A stretch of DNA of 64,000 nucleotides from DASUPK01 sp963736685 (GCA_963736685.1 CAVTPZ010000017.1:62001-126000); one strand, 5' to 3'. Counted from the stretch's first letter, positions 8,452 through 17,138 are shown. Notes: generated by a model not told the origin, from the letters alone. Translations and numbers: made by a program.

Positions 8452-9897
8452 CTACTTGAGCTCCTCGAGCGAGTCGCGCAGCCGGTCCAGCATGGACCAG
8501 AGATCCGGCATCTGGTCGCGGTCGGCGACGATGCCGAAGTCCAGCTTCCCGCAGTAGCTCATCACGGTCATGTTGAGGCCCATGCCGTCGGTGATCACCG
8601 AGATCGGATAGTTCCCGACCAGCCTGGCGCCCGCGCAGTAGAGGGGAAACTGGGGGCCGGGTACGTTGGAGACGACCAGGTTCCAGGTCGGCCGGCCCGG
8701 CCCACTGGTGGAAATCGCGAAGGTCGCCCGAGCAGCCCTGGCGAAGACGGCTGGCGGGATGAAGTGGTTCGTGTCCTGAAGCAGCTCGGCCGGGAGCGCC
8801 CGGTGGTGCTCCTTCATCGCCGCCAGAGCGCGATGGGTCTTCTCCAACCGCCTGACCGCGTTGGGCTCGTTGGTGAAGAGAGGCGCGCTCATCAGCATGA
8901 TCCGGTTGCCGTAGGTGCCCATCTCCTCGTCCGTCCTGACGGAGACCGGCACCTGGACGACGAGCGGGTCAGGCGGCAGGTCGTCGTGCTCGAGCAGCCA
9001 GCTGCGGACGGCGCCCGCGCAGACCGAGACGACCACGTCGTTCACGGTCACGCCGTGCTTGTTCTTCACCTCCTTCACCTCGTCCAGCGTGAGCTGGCCG
9101 AAGGCGAAGCGCCGGTGAGGCGAGATCCGGCCGTTGAAGCAGGTCTTCGGCGCCTTGAAGTGGGTGTGGGCGAGCACCCCGCTCTCCCGATTGCTGAATG
9201 GCCGGGTGAGCCGGTCGGTCACCCTGGCGAGCAGCCCGATTCCCGGGATCCCCGCGAACACGGGGGACTCGTCCAGGTTCGGCAGCGCCCGCGGCAGGGA
9301 CCGCAGGATCCGCAGCGGGTAGCGCGGGAAGCCCAGCAGCCCCCGCGTGAGCATCTCGAGCTCAGACGGCTGCCGGTCCCCCCCGTTCTCACTGGGCTCG
9401 GGCAGGTCTCTTCCCTCTGCCTCCAGGTCAAAGAGCACCCCCATGATCTCCGCACCGGACAGACCGTCGATCAGCGAGTGGTGGATCTTGGTGAGCAGGG
9501 CCTTGTGGCCGTCCTCGAGGCCGTGAATCAGGTACAGCTCCCAAAGCGGCCGGGAGCGATCGAGCGGCCGCTCCGCGATCCGCGCCGCCTGCTCCGCGAG
9601 CTTCTCCTTCGCTCCCCCCGGCGGCAGGGCGAGCTCGCGGACGTGGAAGTCGAGCTCGAAGTGGGGATCGTCGAGCCAGTACGGATAGTCGAGCCCGAAG
9701 GGGACCTCCACCAGCCGCCAGCGCAGCGGCGGCAGCAGCGGCAATCGCTCCTCCATCAGGTCGCGGATGTCCTGGAAGGTGAGCTCTCCGCTCGGCGTGG
9801 TCGAGGGGTCGAGGATCGTCAGGCTGGCGACGTGGCCGGTCTGGTGTGAGCTCTCCAGCGCCAGGAACTGCGCGTCGAGGCTGGTCAGCTGGCGCAT
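8452..9897 (-). CDS. Wax ester synthase/diacylglycerol acyltransferase (WS/DGAT)
   Basis: The 481-residue protein carries the family active site HHSLIDG near residue 142 and the N-terminal LTSLDAQFLALESS typical of the family. The C-terminal domain has NLVVSNVPGPQFPLYCAGARL, with the conserved N-V-P-G-P segment. These membrane-associated enzymes transfer acyl-CoA to diacylglycerol or fatty alcohols, making storage triacylglycerol or wax esters. Start 9897 (MRQLTSLD) fits homologues; the upstream open frame lies over the divergent phosphatase gene. Its start codon is only 6 bases from the neighbour's start, so promoters must overlap coding sequence or transcripts are leaderless. Confidence 0.93.
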   Translation of the reverse strand: MRQLTSLDAQFLALESSHQTGHVASLTILDPSTTPSGELTFQDIRDLMEERLPLLPPLRWRLVEVPFGLDYPYWLDDPHFELDFHVRELALPPGGAKEKLAEQAARIAERPLDRSRPLWELYLIHGLEDGHKALLTKIHHSLIDGLSGAEIMGVLFDLEAEGRDLPEPSENGGDRQPSELEMLTRGLLGFPRYPLRILRSLPRALPNLDESPVFAGIPGIGLLARVTDRLTRPFSNRESGVLAHTHFKAPKTCFNGRISPHRRFAFGQLTLDEVKEVKNKHGVTVNDVVVSVCAGAVRSWLLEHDDLPPDPLVVQVPVSVRTDEEMGTYGNRIMLMSAPLFTNEPNAVRRLEKTHRALAAMKEHHRALPAELLQDTNHFIPPAVFARAARATFAISTSGPGRPTWNLVVSNVPGPQFPLYCAGARLVGNYPISVITDGMGLNMTVMSYCGKLDFGIVADRDQMPDLWSMLDRLRDSLEELK

Positions 9898-9903
9898 GGG
9901 ACG

Positions 9904-10578
9904 ATGATATGGATGCTCGTCCATTTCGTTCGCCACGGCGAATCGGCCTCGAATGCCGCGCCGGGTGCGATGGCACTGCCGGGGAATTCCGGCGATCGGC
10001 TTACCGAGCGCGGGTTCGAGCAGGCGCGCGCCGTCGCCGAGCGCCTCGGCGAGGCTGGTGCCACGCACATCCTGACCAGCACGCTGCGGCGCGCCCGCGA
10101 GACAGCCGACGTGATCGCCGAGAGGCTCGAGCTGCCCGTCACCGAGGTCGAGGAGCTGCGCGAGCTCCGCGAGTCCGAGGACTTCGGCGAGCTCTCACTG
10201 GAGGACCAGCGCCTCCGCCGCTGGTCGGTATGGATGGCCGAGCACGGCGACGATCCGGATCACTCCTATCGCGGCGGCGAGTCCTTCAACGAGATCATGG
10301 GCCGCGTCCAGGTGCTCCAGGAGCGCCTGGTCGCGGACGAGAGCGATTCCGTGATCGCGGTCAGCCACGGCATCTTCCTGCGCTTCTTCCTGATGCGGGT
10401 CCTCTTCGGCCCGGAGTTCCGGCCGTCCCAGGTCCGCAGCCTTTGGCAGCTCGCCTCCCTCAACTGCGGGATCTGCGGATTCGAGTACCGGGAGCGGGAT
10501 CTCGAGGCGAACTACGCCACCGAGCCCTGGCGCTGCTTCAGTTGGATGGCGCCGGCGCCGACGCGCCCGCCACGGTGA
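9904..10578 (+). CDS. Histidine phosphatase superfamily protein
   Basis: The 224-residue protein begins with the phosphohistidine motif FVRHGES and includes LTERGFEQA, TSTLRRARETAD, and the second active-site His in IAVSHGIFLR. This is the phosphoglycerate-mutase-like fold; most short stand-alone members are phosphatases of unknown substrate. Starts at 9904 or the in-frame ATG at 9913 are both possible. The 3' end overlaps the convergent sulfatase gene by about 40 bases. Confidence 0.9.
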   Translation: MIWMLVHFVRHGESASNAAPGAMALPGNSGDRLTERGFEQARAVAERLGEAGATHILTSTLRRARETADVIAERLELPVTEVEELRELRESEDFGELSLEDQRLRRWSVWMAEHGDDPDHSYRGGESFNEIMGRVQVLQERLVADESDSVIAVSHGIFLRFFLMRVLFGPEFRPSQVRSLWQLASLNCGICGFEYRERDLEANYATEPWRCFSWMAPAPTRPPR

Positions 10579-11878
10579 CCGGCTCGTCGGGCGAGACCTG
10601 TGTGTCCAGGTTGAACTCTGCTCCCGGCGGTGGCTCCACGTCGCCCTCGAGCAGGGGGTCGTCGGTCTCGCGCATCCATTCGGTGAGCCGGCCGGAGAGC
10701 TGGGAGAGGACCTGCTCGTGGGCCGGGTCGCCGGCCAGGTTGCGGCCCTCCCCCGGATCGAGCACCAGGTCGTAGAGCTGCTCGCGGTCGACATGCTCCT
10801 CGCCCCATCCCGCCTCCACCAGCAGCTCCTTGCTGGCGCTGTCGTCGCAGTTGGCCAGGACCGGGCGGTCATAGTCGAGGTAGCGGCGGATGTACTTCCA
10901 GCGATCGGTCCGGATCGCGCGCTGGGGCTCGTAGGCCGCGTGGTAGGTGACCTCGGAGAAGACCTCGTCGTTGACCCGGTCGACCTCGCCGTGGACGAGC
11001 GGCATCAGGGAGCGGCCCTGGAGGAAATCCGGCTTCTCGGTCCCGGCGACCTCGCAGAGCGTCGGATAGATGTCGAGGTGGCTGACCAGGGAATCGATCA
11101 CCCGCCCGCCCGTGAAGCCACCGGGCCCGCGCATCACGAGCATCACACCAGTGCCGCGGTCAAACAGCGTGGCCTTGGCCCCCGGGAAGGCGAGCCCATG
11201 GTCGGTCGTGCAGATCACGAGCGTCCTCTCCTGCAGCTCGAGGTCGTGAACGGCGTGCAGGACGGCGCCGATCCCCTGATCCAGTGAGCGGGCGCTGGCC
11301 TTGAAGGCGGCGATGTCCTGTCGCGTCGCCTTCGCGTCGGGCAGGTTCGACGGGGGCAGCGAGTAGAGGGAGTCGCGCACCGAGGTCGGCGCAGCGAAGT
11401 CCCGGTGCGTCTCGAAGAACCCGACCGACATGAACCAGGGCTCGGCCGCGCCGGCCATCGCCTTGGCGGTGATCGGAGCGACGTCGCTCGCGTGATTCGA
11501 GTCGACGTGGATGACCTCGTCGTAGCCGATCACGGCGGGATCCACCGAGATGTGCTGCTCGCCGACGAGGATGGTGCGATAGCCCGCGTGGCTCAGGGGA
11601 TGCACGAGGTGCTCCCCGTAATCGTTGAGCTTCCAGCCGCGGTGGGCGAGGCCGAGCATCCCGTTGTTGTGGCAGTACTGGCCGGTGAGGAGCGAGGCAC
11701 GGCTCCCCGAGCAGGTCGGCGAGGCGCAGAATGCTTCCCGGAAGAGCAGGCCCTGGTCGGCCAGATGCTGGATGTTCGGCGTCGGCACCTGGTAGCCGTA
11801 CGGCTGCACGTGTCTCCCGGTGTCGTGGGAGTGGATGTAGAGGATGTTGGTGGGGCGGTCGGCGTCCATGCCCGCCAT
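10538..11878 (-). CDS. Sulfatase (alkaline-phosphatase superfamily)
   Basis: The 446-residue protein shows the sulfatase order: metal ligands in the N-terminal segment (HSHDTGRHVQPYG), the formylglycine site region SPTCSGSRASLLTGQ, ICTTDHGLAFPG, and a small C-terminal domain with IRTDRWKYIRRY. The modified Cys is present, but the usual C-x-P-x-R is C-S-G-S-R here, so Pro is replaced by Gly. The enzyme would hydrolyse sulfate esters or sulfamates; SGSH-like sulfatases are the closest look by motif order. Its ATG overlaps the TAA of the Stf0 sulfotransferase gene by one base, so the two are coupled. No signal peptide is apparent. Confidence 0.9.
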   Translation of the reverse strand: MAGMDADRPTNILYIHSHDTGRHVQPYGYQVPTPNIQHLADQGLLFREAFCASPTCSGSRASLLTGQYCHNNGMLGLAHRGWKLNDYGEHLVHPLSHAGYRTILVGEQHISVDPAVIGYDEVIHVDSNHASDVAPITAKAMAGAAEPWFMSVGFFETHRDFAAPTSVRDSLYSLPPSNLPDAKATRQDIAAFKASARSLDQGIGAVLHAVHDLELQERTLVICTTDHGLAFPGAKATLFDRGTGVMLVMRGPGGFTGGRVIDSLVSHLDIYPTLCEVAGTEKPDFLQGRSLMPLVHGEVDRVNDEVFSEVTYHAAYEPQRAIRTDRWKYIRRYLDYDRPVLANCDDSASKELLVEAGWGEEHVDREQLYDLVLDPGEGRNLAGDPAHEQVLSQLSGRLTEWMRETDDPLLEGDVEPPPGAEFNLDTQVSPDEPVTVAGASAPAPSN

Positions 11879-12804
11879 TATCGGGCCGGCGCCTGGACCG
11901 CGTCCGGCAGACTCGGCACCAGATCGAACTCGGTGCCCAGCCTCAACTCGGCATAGCGACGGGCCCAGTCATCGTTGAGCCCGTCGGTCTGGCTCTTCAT
12001 CCGCGGCTCGACCTTGAAGCCCTCCGGCGGTGTCAGCGCCAGCCGGTCCAGCACGTTCAACGTGCTGGTCTCGTAGTCGGCGGCGAAGTTCTCGTAGAGG
12101 ACGAGCACGGGCTTGATCCGCACGTGCTCGAAGAAGGCGTCCCAGCGGGCCTCATCTCGGAGGATCTGCCCGAGCAGGTGCTGGATCGCGTTGAAGTTGA
12201 AGCGGAGCGCCGGCAGATGCTCGTCGAGGAAGGACTTGTACGGCGGAACGTCGCTGTCCTCCGGCACGCCGGAGAACGGATCCTTCTCACCCTCCTGCCG
12301 CCAGGTCGCCGTCTGGACGGCCTTCCACAGTGAGACCGCCTGGCGAACCTTGTTGGCGCGGATGACGCGGACGAAGGTGAGATCCGGGAAGACGGTCGGC
12401 AAGAGGTCTGCGAGGGGGAGGTCTCTGTACTCCGGGATGTTCCGCAGCAGGCTGATGAAGTCGCCCAGGTACCCCCACATGAGCTTCGCCCCGAAGACGC
12501 CGTTGGGGGTGGTCCCCTGTTCCATCGCCCACTCGAGGTAGCGGTCGTATGCGGTCCTGCTCCACAGCGGAGATCGCGGAGTCGGCTCCTCCGAGAAGCC
12601 GCGGCGCTGGAGCTGGTTGAGGATCGCCTGGTCCTCGACCCCGTTGAAGTACTCCTCCGGCCGGCGCGGCCGGCCGCTGTGCTCGAGCGCCTCGAAGTAC
12701 TCCTCGGGCCGCCCGGCGACTCCCGTCTCCTTCAGCGCCTGGCAGACCAACGTGCTGCCGCTGCGGGGAGTCGCGCAGACCAGATAGGTGCGGGTCGGAG
12801 TCAC
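11878..12804 (-). CDS. Stf0-type sulfotransferase
   Basis: The 308-residue protein opens with the PAPS-binding loop CATPRSGSTLVCQAL and has FGAKLMWGYL, FVRVIRANKVRQAVSLWKA and VLVLYENFAADYE. These are landmarks of the Stf0 (trehalose 2-sulfotransferase) family, cytosolic enzymes that move sulfate from PAPS to sugars. It starts at a GTG preceded by AGGGGGG. The stop overlaps the sulfatase start, giving a transcript encoding opposite reactions. The acceptor is not known; it need not be trehalose. Confidence 0.88.
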   Translation of the reverse strand: MTPTRTYLVCATPRSGSTLVCQALKETGVAGRPEEYFEALEHSGRPRRPEEYFNGVEDQAILNQLQRRGFSEEPTPRSPLWSRTAYDRYLEWAMEQGTTPNGVFGAKLMWGYLGDFISLLRNIPEYRDLPLADLLPTVFPDLTFVRVIRANKVRQAVSLWKAVQTATWRQEGEKDPFSGVPEDSDVPPYKSFLDEHLPALRFNFNAIQHLLGQILRDEARWDAFFEHVRIKPVLVLYENFAADYETSTLNVLDRLALTPPEGFKVEPRMKSQTDGLNDDWARRYAELRLGTEFDLVPSLPDAVQAPAR

Positions 12805-12870
12805 GAGCCCCCCTTATACCCCGAAATCGACCGGGTTTGTTGAATTTGCTGAGTGAAATTGTCGAGTTAG

Positions 12871-13307
12871 CTCGGTGTCTTCGGCGGAGGCGGCCTCGAC
12901 GGCACCGCCAGCACGTTCGACAGCATCGGCCTGCGGCCGGGCTGGCTGCACGCTCGGGCAGCCGCCGTGGGCGAGTTCGCCGGCGGCGTACTCCTCGCGC
13001 TCGGCCTCTTCACCCCATTCGCGGCGGCCGTCCTGATCGCCGTCATGACGGCGGCCGTCATCACGGTGCACGCGCCGAACGGGATCTGGAACACCACCAG
13101 GGCTACGAGTTCAACCTGGTGATGGCGACGGTCGTGTTCGCATTGGCGGGCATCGGTGCCGGCGCCTGGTCGCTCGACAACGCCTTCGGCTTCGACCTGC
13201 ACGGCGTCCTCTGGGCGATCGGCGCTCTCGTCGTCGGCCTGATCGGCGGCATCGGCGCGGTGCTCTCCGGCCGGACCGTCCCGGAGCACGAACCACATCC
13301 GGTCTAG
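12871..13307 (+). pseudogene. DoxX-family membrane protein fragment (N-terminus lost, one frameshift)
   Basis: The readable frame begins directly after a TAG and contains a DoxX core: FDSIGLRPGWLHARAAAVGE, a hydrophobic helix with GLFTPFAAAVLIAVM, and ITVHAPNGIWNTT. A one-base frame change near 13100 then restores GYEFNLVMATVVFALAGIG and two further helices to the stop. DoxX proteins have four helices and usually about 150 residues; here the first helix and start codon are gone. Truncation plus frameshift support a decayed gene, although the frameshift alone could be sequence error. Confidence 0.65.
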
Positions 13308-13321
13308 CGGCCACCAGGCCG

Positions 13322-14671
13322 CTACTTGCCAAAGATGAGGGGAAGTTGGAGCCCGATCGCCAGCGCGGTCAGGGCCAGCCCCGTGAAGCGCTGATACGGC
13401 CGCACGGCCAGCGCCGCCAGCGGCAGGAACCAGATCAGATACCAGGGCAAGAACCAGGTGGTGGTGACCAGCACTGCGCACGTCGCCCAGCCGGCGTTCT
13501 CGAGCCAGTCGCCGCCACGGTAGACGCGGATCAGGAGCAGTGCGATCGTCGGGAGGAGCACGAGCATCCCGATCCTGCCCAGGGTGTGGGTCGAGATGCC
13601 GAGGTTGAACACGTCGTTGATCACGCCCGGGATGTCGTTGGGCGTCTCGAGGCGCGCGTCGTGCTGGAGGACATGGAGCAGGCTCGAGATGTGCGTTCCG
13701 AACGCGACGAGCGTGATGACCCCCACCACCACGGCGGCCGCCACCCCCCAGAGGATCGCCTTCAACGGGCGACGGGAGCCGAGCAGCGCGAAGGGCAACA
13801 GCACCACCGACGAGCTCTTCACCGCCACGGCGACCACCAAGGCCGCCATGCCGGACTCCCGCCCGATCAGCATCAGATAGATGCCGCCGAGCGCCGCGAC
13901 GAGCATGAGCAAATCGTTGTGCCCGCCACCGACGGCGTACGCGAGCAGAACCGGGTTCAGGCCGAAGAACAGAGTCGCCGGCAGGGCGGGCCGTCCCAGG
14001 CGGGTCGCGCACATCCAGACCAATCCCACACAGGCGAGACTGGCGAGGGCCGCCGAGCCCTTGAGCAGCCAGATCGCCGACGTGAAGCTCACCCAGCCGA
14101 GCGAGAGGCTGCCGAGCGTGAACAGCGGGCCGTAGGCCGTGGTGTTGAGCGGCCAGCCCACGTAGATGTAGGAGGGGTCGGTCGGCGCGGCCGAGAGCGG
14201 GTGGACGTAGGGATTCAGGTGATGGACCGCGTCGAGCCGCGCGTATCCGACGTAGTTGAAGATGTCGCTCGAGAGCAGCGGTGGCGCGAGCAGGAAAATC
14301 AGATGCAGGGCGATGATGGCGCCCACCCCCGCCCGGACCCGTACCGAGTCCGCGAACAGCAGCACGCCGAGGTAGCAGAGGCCGAGCACGATGAAGACGG
14401 CCGCGAACTCGTCGCCGCTCAGCGACAGGTTCAGGCCGTGCAGCGGCCCGCGGATCTCGCTCGGCAGGCCGTGATGGATGTGCAGCGTCGGTCCGTAGTG
14501 CCTGGCGGCCGCCCCAGCCGCCATCAGGAAGCCCGAGACGATCATCCCGCCGAGGAACGCGTTGGCGAGCAGCGTCCGGTAGGCGGGCCTCACATGCGGA
14601 ACGGCGGGGATTTGTGGCCCGACGGCGGCCGGCTCGATCGCAGAGTCAATGGTTCCGGGGTGCGACTCCAT
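13322..14671 (-). CDS. Polyprenol-phosphomannose-dependent alpha-1,6-mannosyltransferase, MptB-like (GT-C)
   Basis: This 449-residue multi-pass protein resembles the MptA/MptB/DUF2029 GT-C glycosyltransferases. Seen features are SSDIFNYVGYARLDAVHHLNPY (an acidic residue in the first external loop followed by an NPY motif), GPLFTLGSLSLGW, GLNPVLLAYAVGGGHNDLLM and a C-terminal TTTWFLPWYLIWFLPLAAL. In mycobacteria these enzymes use lipid-linked mannose to build lipoglycan mannan backbones on the outer membrane face. It lies 27 bases after a second multi-pass protein on the same strand. The exact sugar is inferred. Confidence 0.78.
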   Translation of the reverse strand: MESHPGTIDSAIEPAAVGPQIPAVPHVRPAYRTLLANAFLGGMIVSGFLMAAGAAARHYGPTLHIHHGLPSEIRGPLHGLNLSLSGDEFAAVFIVLGLCYLGVLLFADSVRVRAGVGAIIALHLIFLLAPPLLSSDIFNYVGYARLDAVHHLNPYVHPLSAAPTDPSYIYVGWPLNTTAYGPLFTLGSLSLGWVSFTSAIWLLKGSAALASLACVGLVWMCATRLGRPALPATLFFGLNPVLLAYAVGGGHNDLLMLVAALGGIYLMLIGRESGMAALVVAVAVKSSSVVLLPFALLGSRRPLKAILWGVAAAVVVGVITLVAFGTHISSLLHVLQHDARLETPNDIPGVINDVFNLGISTHTLGRIGMLVLLPTIALLLIRVYRGGDWLENAGWATCAVLVTTTWFLPWYLIWFLPLAALAVRPYQRFTGLALTALAIGLQLPLIFGK

Positions 14672-14698
14672 CGGGGCGCGGGATGCTAGAGCGGACCC

Positions 14699-16216
14699 TT
14701 AAGGCCCGCTCAGCCTCGACTGATGCGGGACCCGCACCAGGTAGGTCCCATCGGTCGAGGTGAACTCCGGCCGGAAACCGGCGGCCTCGAGCTGTGCGAT
14801 CGCCAAGTTGACATGGGTGATGACCGCGCCCGCGTGGATGCGCCGCAGCGCGTCCGGCAGGTCGGCGGTCCAGGCACGGAGGACGCCGTAGTTGTCCCGG
14901 AGCTCCTGCGGCGTGTAGTGCTCGAGCCAGCCGTTGAGCACCACACGGGTGCTGGGCGAGCGCCAGTTGATGTAGGAGCCGACGCCGGCGTACGTGACGA
15001 TGCGCCCGTGCTTCGGCGGGTGCGCAATCGCGTAGTCGGCGACGGGGAAGCCCAGCGTCGGATCGTCGCGGGCAGGCCCGAGGACGACCGCCCAGACGAG
15101 CGTCGCCGCCGCGGCGGCGACACCGAAGATCGCGGCCGGGCCTCGCAGGCGCGTCGGGCTGCGATTCGGAGCCGTCCAGACGACCAGCAGGGCGAGGATG
15201 GGGCCGATGAAGACGATGTTGCGGATCGAATAACCGGCGAAGACGAGGAACCCCGCCGTGACGAGCAGCGTGGTGGCGCGGCGGGGCTGGGGCGAGCGGA
15301 TCCACATCCAGGCGGCGAAGCAGGTCGCCAGCCCCAGATAAACCACCGCCAGCGGCGAGCTGAACGCCGACTCCCACTCGGTGCTCGCCAGGGAGATCGC
15401 CTGGTTCTGGAAGCTCAGCAGGTACTCCCAGATCGCCGACCCGAGCGGGGTCGCGACTGTGACCGTGACGGCGGCCAGGACCGCGACGAGACCGAGCACG
15501 GCAACTCGAGAGAGCGGGACCGAGCCGGGGATGCCCCGCCAGTTGTCGATCGCCAGCCCGATGGTCGCGAGCCCGAGAAGCAGGAAGCCGGCGACGAACC
15601 CCCCGTGCAGGTTCGCCCAGAGCGCGAAGAGCGCGAGCATCGCCACGGGCGCCCACCAGACACGGCGCCCCCCTGTGCCGGCGGGGGTGCGGCTCCAGAG
15701 CGCGACCAGCAGCGCGACCAGCAGGGTGAAGATCAGCACCGTGAATCCGGCAGCACGTGGATGAACGACCGCGAGGACCCCCGGGAAGTAGAACGCGGTG
15801 ACGGCCACCAGCATCGGCCATCCCTTGCGCCGGCAGAGCCAGAGCAAGAGCGCGAGCGGCGCCGTGATCAGCAGCGCGTAGAGCACGGTCAGCCCGGTGG
15901 GCCCGATCAGCTCCGAGACCCTGAAGAACGCCAGCTCCGAGAGCCATTGCTGGTTCAGCCAGGTGCCGCCGTGGGAGATCGTCGAGAATGGATCGTGCGT
16001 CACGAAGCCGTGCTGGGCGATGAACCGGCCGCTGTTCAGCGAGAGGTAGAAGTCGCCGTTGTGAAAGCGGTCGAGGCAGAGCGCGAGCGCGCCGACGAGC
16101 GCGATCAGGGCACCGATCAGCGCCCAGGTGGATCGCGTGGTGAAGCGGCCGCCTGAATCAGCGGTTGCATCGACGCCAAGCACGGGGGCGGTATTCGTAG
16201 CGGTTCGGGCGGTCAA
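14699..16216 (-). CDS. Multi-pass membrane protein, glycosyltransferase-like, function unknown
   Basis: The 505-residue protein has about eleven predicted membrane helices and a soluble C-terminal part of about 110 residues with HGRIVTYAGVGSYINWRSP and VVLNGWLEHYTPQEL. Between helix 1 and 2 is GDFYLSLNSGRFIAQHGFVTHDPFS, the kind of acidic external loop seen in lipid-linked sugar transferases. It is followed after 27 bases by the MptB-like gene, suggesting joint action in envelope glycan assembly. The catalytic role is an inference from topology; no precise family is recognised. Confidence 0.65.
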   Translation of the reverse strand: MTARTATNTAPVLGVDATADSGGRFTTRSTWALIGALIALVGALALCLDRFHNGDFYLSLNSGRFIAQHGFVTHDPFSTISHGGTWLNQQWLSELAFFRVSELIGPTGLTVLYALLITAPLALLLWLCRRKGWPMLVAVTAFYFPGVLAVVHPRAAGFTVLIFTLLVALLVALWSRTPAGTGGRRVWWAPVAMLALFALWANLHGGFVAGFLLLGLATIGLAIDNWRGIPGSVPLSRVAVLGLVAVLAAVTVTVATPLGSAIWEYLLSFQNQAISLASTEWESAFSSPLAVVYLGLATCFAAWMWIRSPQPRRATTLLVTAGFLVFAGYSIRNIVFIGPILALLVVWTAPNRSPTRLRGPAAIFGVAAAAATLVWAVVLGPARDDPTLGFPVADYAIAHPPKHGRIVTYAGVGSYINWRSPSTRVVLNGWLEHYTPQELRDNYGVLRAWTADLPDALRRIHAGAVITHVNLAIAQLEAAGFRPEFTSTDGTYLVRVPHQSRLSGP

Positions 16217-16401
16217 AATGGGTCACCAAGCCGTGAAATCGGCCGATCTTGGCCAAAAATCCCCGATTTGCAGGCGTTTCAGCATCTGCTAACATGTTCG
16301 TCCCCGCCGGGCCACGGAAACCCGGCATTTGCAGCGTTTTCGCGCAGCTCTTCCCGATAGGCAGCCTTCGCGAACGCAGCACTCGACCGCGGAGGTAACT
16401 C

Positions 16402-16785
16402 ATGTCTCAGACCAAGACCGCTCACAACTCACGCGCTCGCGCGCCCCGCACACGGCGCTGGACCTGCGCCGGCTGCGAGGTGACCGTGCGCTATGCCGCA
16501 GGCAGCAAGTCCACCCCCCGGCGTCCCGAGGGCTGGACCAAGGCCGGCGGTCAGTGGCTCTGCCTGCACTGCCAGCGTGAGAAGGCCGTCGAGAAGGCGA
16601 CCATCGGCGCCAAGGGCGACGGCTGGGCCTCCCGGCGCCAGGCGCTGCTCGAGTTCGAGCTCAAGCGCAGCCCCGAAGAGCCCGACGGCGTGATCGCCAA
16701 GCGTGCCAATTGCTCGACGGGCCACGTCCGCAAGGTCCGCGAAGAGCTCGAGGCCGACGGCAAGCTGGCCAAGGCCGCGGCCTAG
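16402..16785 (+). CDS. Small zinc-ribbon plus helix-turn-helix protein, lineage-specific
   Basis: The 127-residue protein has two CxxC knuckles, CAGC near residue 23 and CLHC near residue 54, likely a zinc site. They are followed by a basic helical C-terminal half with GVIAKRANCSTGHVRKVREELEADGKL, which reads as a helix-turn-helix (A-K-R-A-N-C-S-T-G-H-V as turn and recognition helix). The start is well supported by GGAGG seven bases upstream. A DNA-binding regulator is likely. No named family is recognised and no operon partner exists; the next element downstream is a riboswitch. Confidence 0.7.
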   Translation: MSQTKTAHNSRARAPRTRRWTCAGCEVTVRYAAGSKSTPRRPEGWTKAGGQWLCLHCQREKAVEKATIGAKGDGWASRRQALLEFELKRSPEEPDGVIAKRANCSTGHVRKVREELEADGKLAKAAA

Positions 16786-16853
16786 CTTTCTGCTGGGCTG
16801 AAGCCGCCTGGCGTTTTCCCATCCCGAGAATCGGGTAGCGTTCCGCCCACTTG

Positions 16854-16978
16854 CACCTGCCGAATCAGGTCGTCGACCTGAACGGGGGAACCAATTGGAG
16901 CGGAAGCTCCGTGTGGGCGAATCGGTCGATCCGTAGCGCACTCTTTCAGCGCGAGCCCGTCAGCTAACCCCGTAGGCC
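16854..16978 (+). promoter_or_regulatory. Cyclic di-AMP riboswitch (ydaO-yuaA class)
   Basis: The region contains the conserved blocks of the actinobacterial ydaO-type riboswitch in order: CTGCCGAATC, GAACGGGGGAACC, GGGCGAATCGGTC, and near the 3' end GAGCCCGTCAGCTAACCCC followed by GTAGG. The outer stem pairs CCTGC (16856-16860) with GTAGG (16972-16976). The class binds c-di-AMP and usually turns genes off. In actinobacteria it normally precedes cell-wall hydrolase genes. Here the next start codon is that of a 44-residue membrane peptide at 16997. Recognition is by motif memory; a covariance-model search was not possible. Confidence 0.85.
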
Positions 16979-16996
16979 CGAGAAAGAGAGGTTGGC

Positions 16997-17131
16997 ATGA
17001 CCACGTTGATCGATCATCTGGCGACCGATCGCATCCGGGGCGGGCGTCTCGTCGTCGCCTACTCCGTCGGGGCGATCTTCGGAATCGTTCTGGCGATCGC
17101 CGCATTGGCCGCAGCCGGCACCGGGCCGTAG
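16997..17131 (+). CDS. 44-residue single-pass membrane peptide under a c-di-AMP riboswitch
   Basis: The frame MTTLIDHLATDRIRGGRLVV continues into one strong hydrophobic helix (about residues 18-40: VVAYSVGAIFGIVLAIAALA) and ends in AAGTGP. The start lies 19 bases after the riboswitch 3' stem, with AGAGAGG ahead of the ATG. Nothing else is encoded on this strand before the convergent GH76 gene ending at 17139, so the riboswitch can only control this peptide. Topology (charged N-terminus, short outside tail) suits a regulator or subunit of a larger membrane complex. No family is recognised. Confidence 0.65.
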   Translation: MTTLIDHLATDRIRGGRLVVAYSVGAIFGIVLAIAALAAAGTGP

Positions 17132-17138
17132 CCGCGGT

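Noticed and set aside
13346..14689. Long plus-strand open frame opposite the MptB-like gene
   Set aside because: Arg/Gln/Asp-rich shadow without any motif; the minus strand encodes a convincing membrane enzyme.
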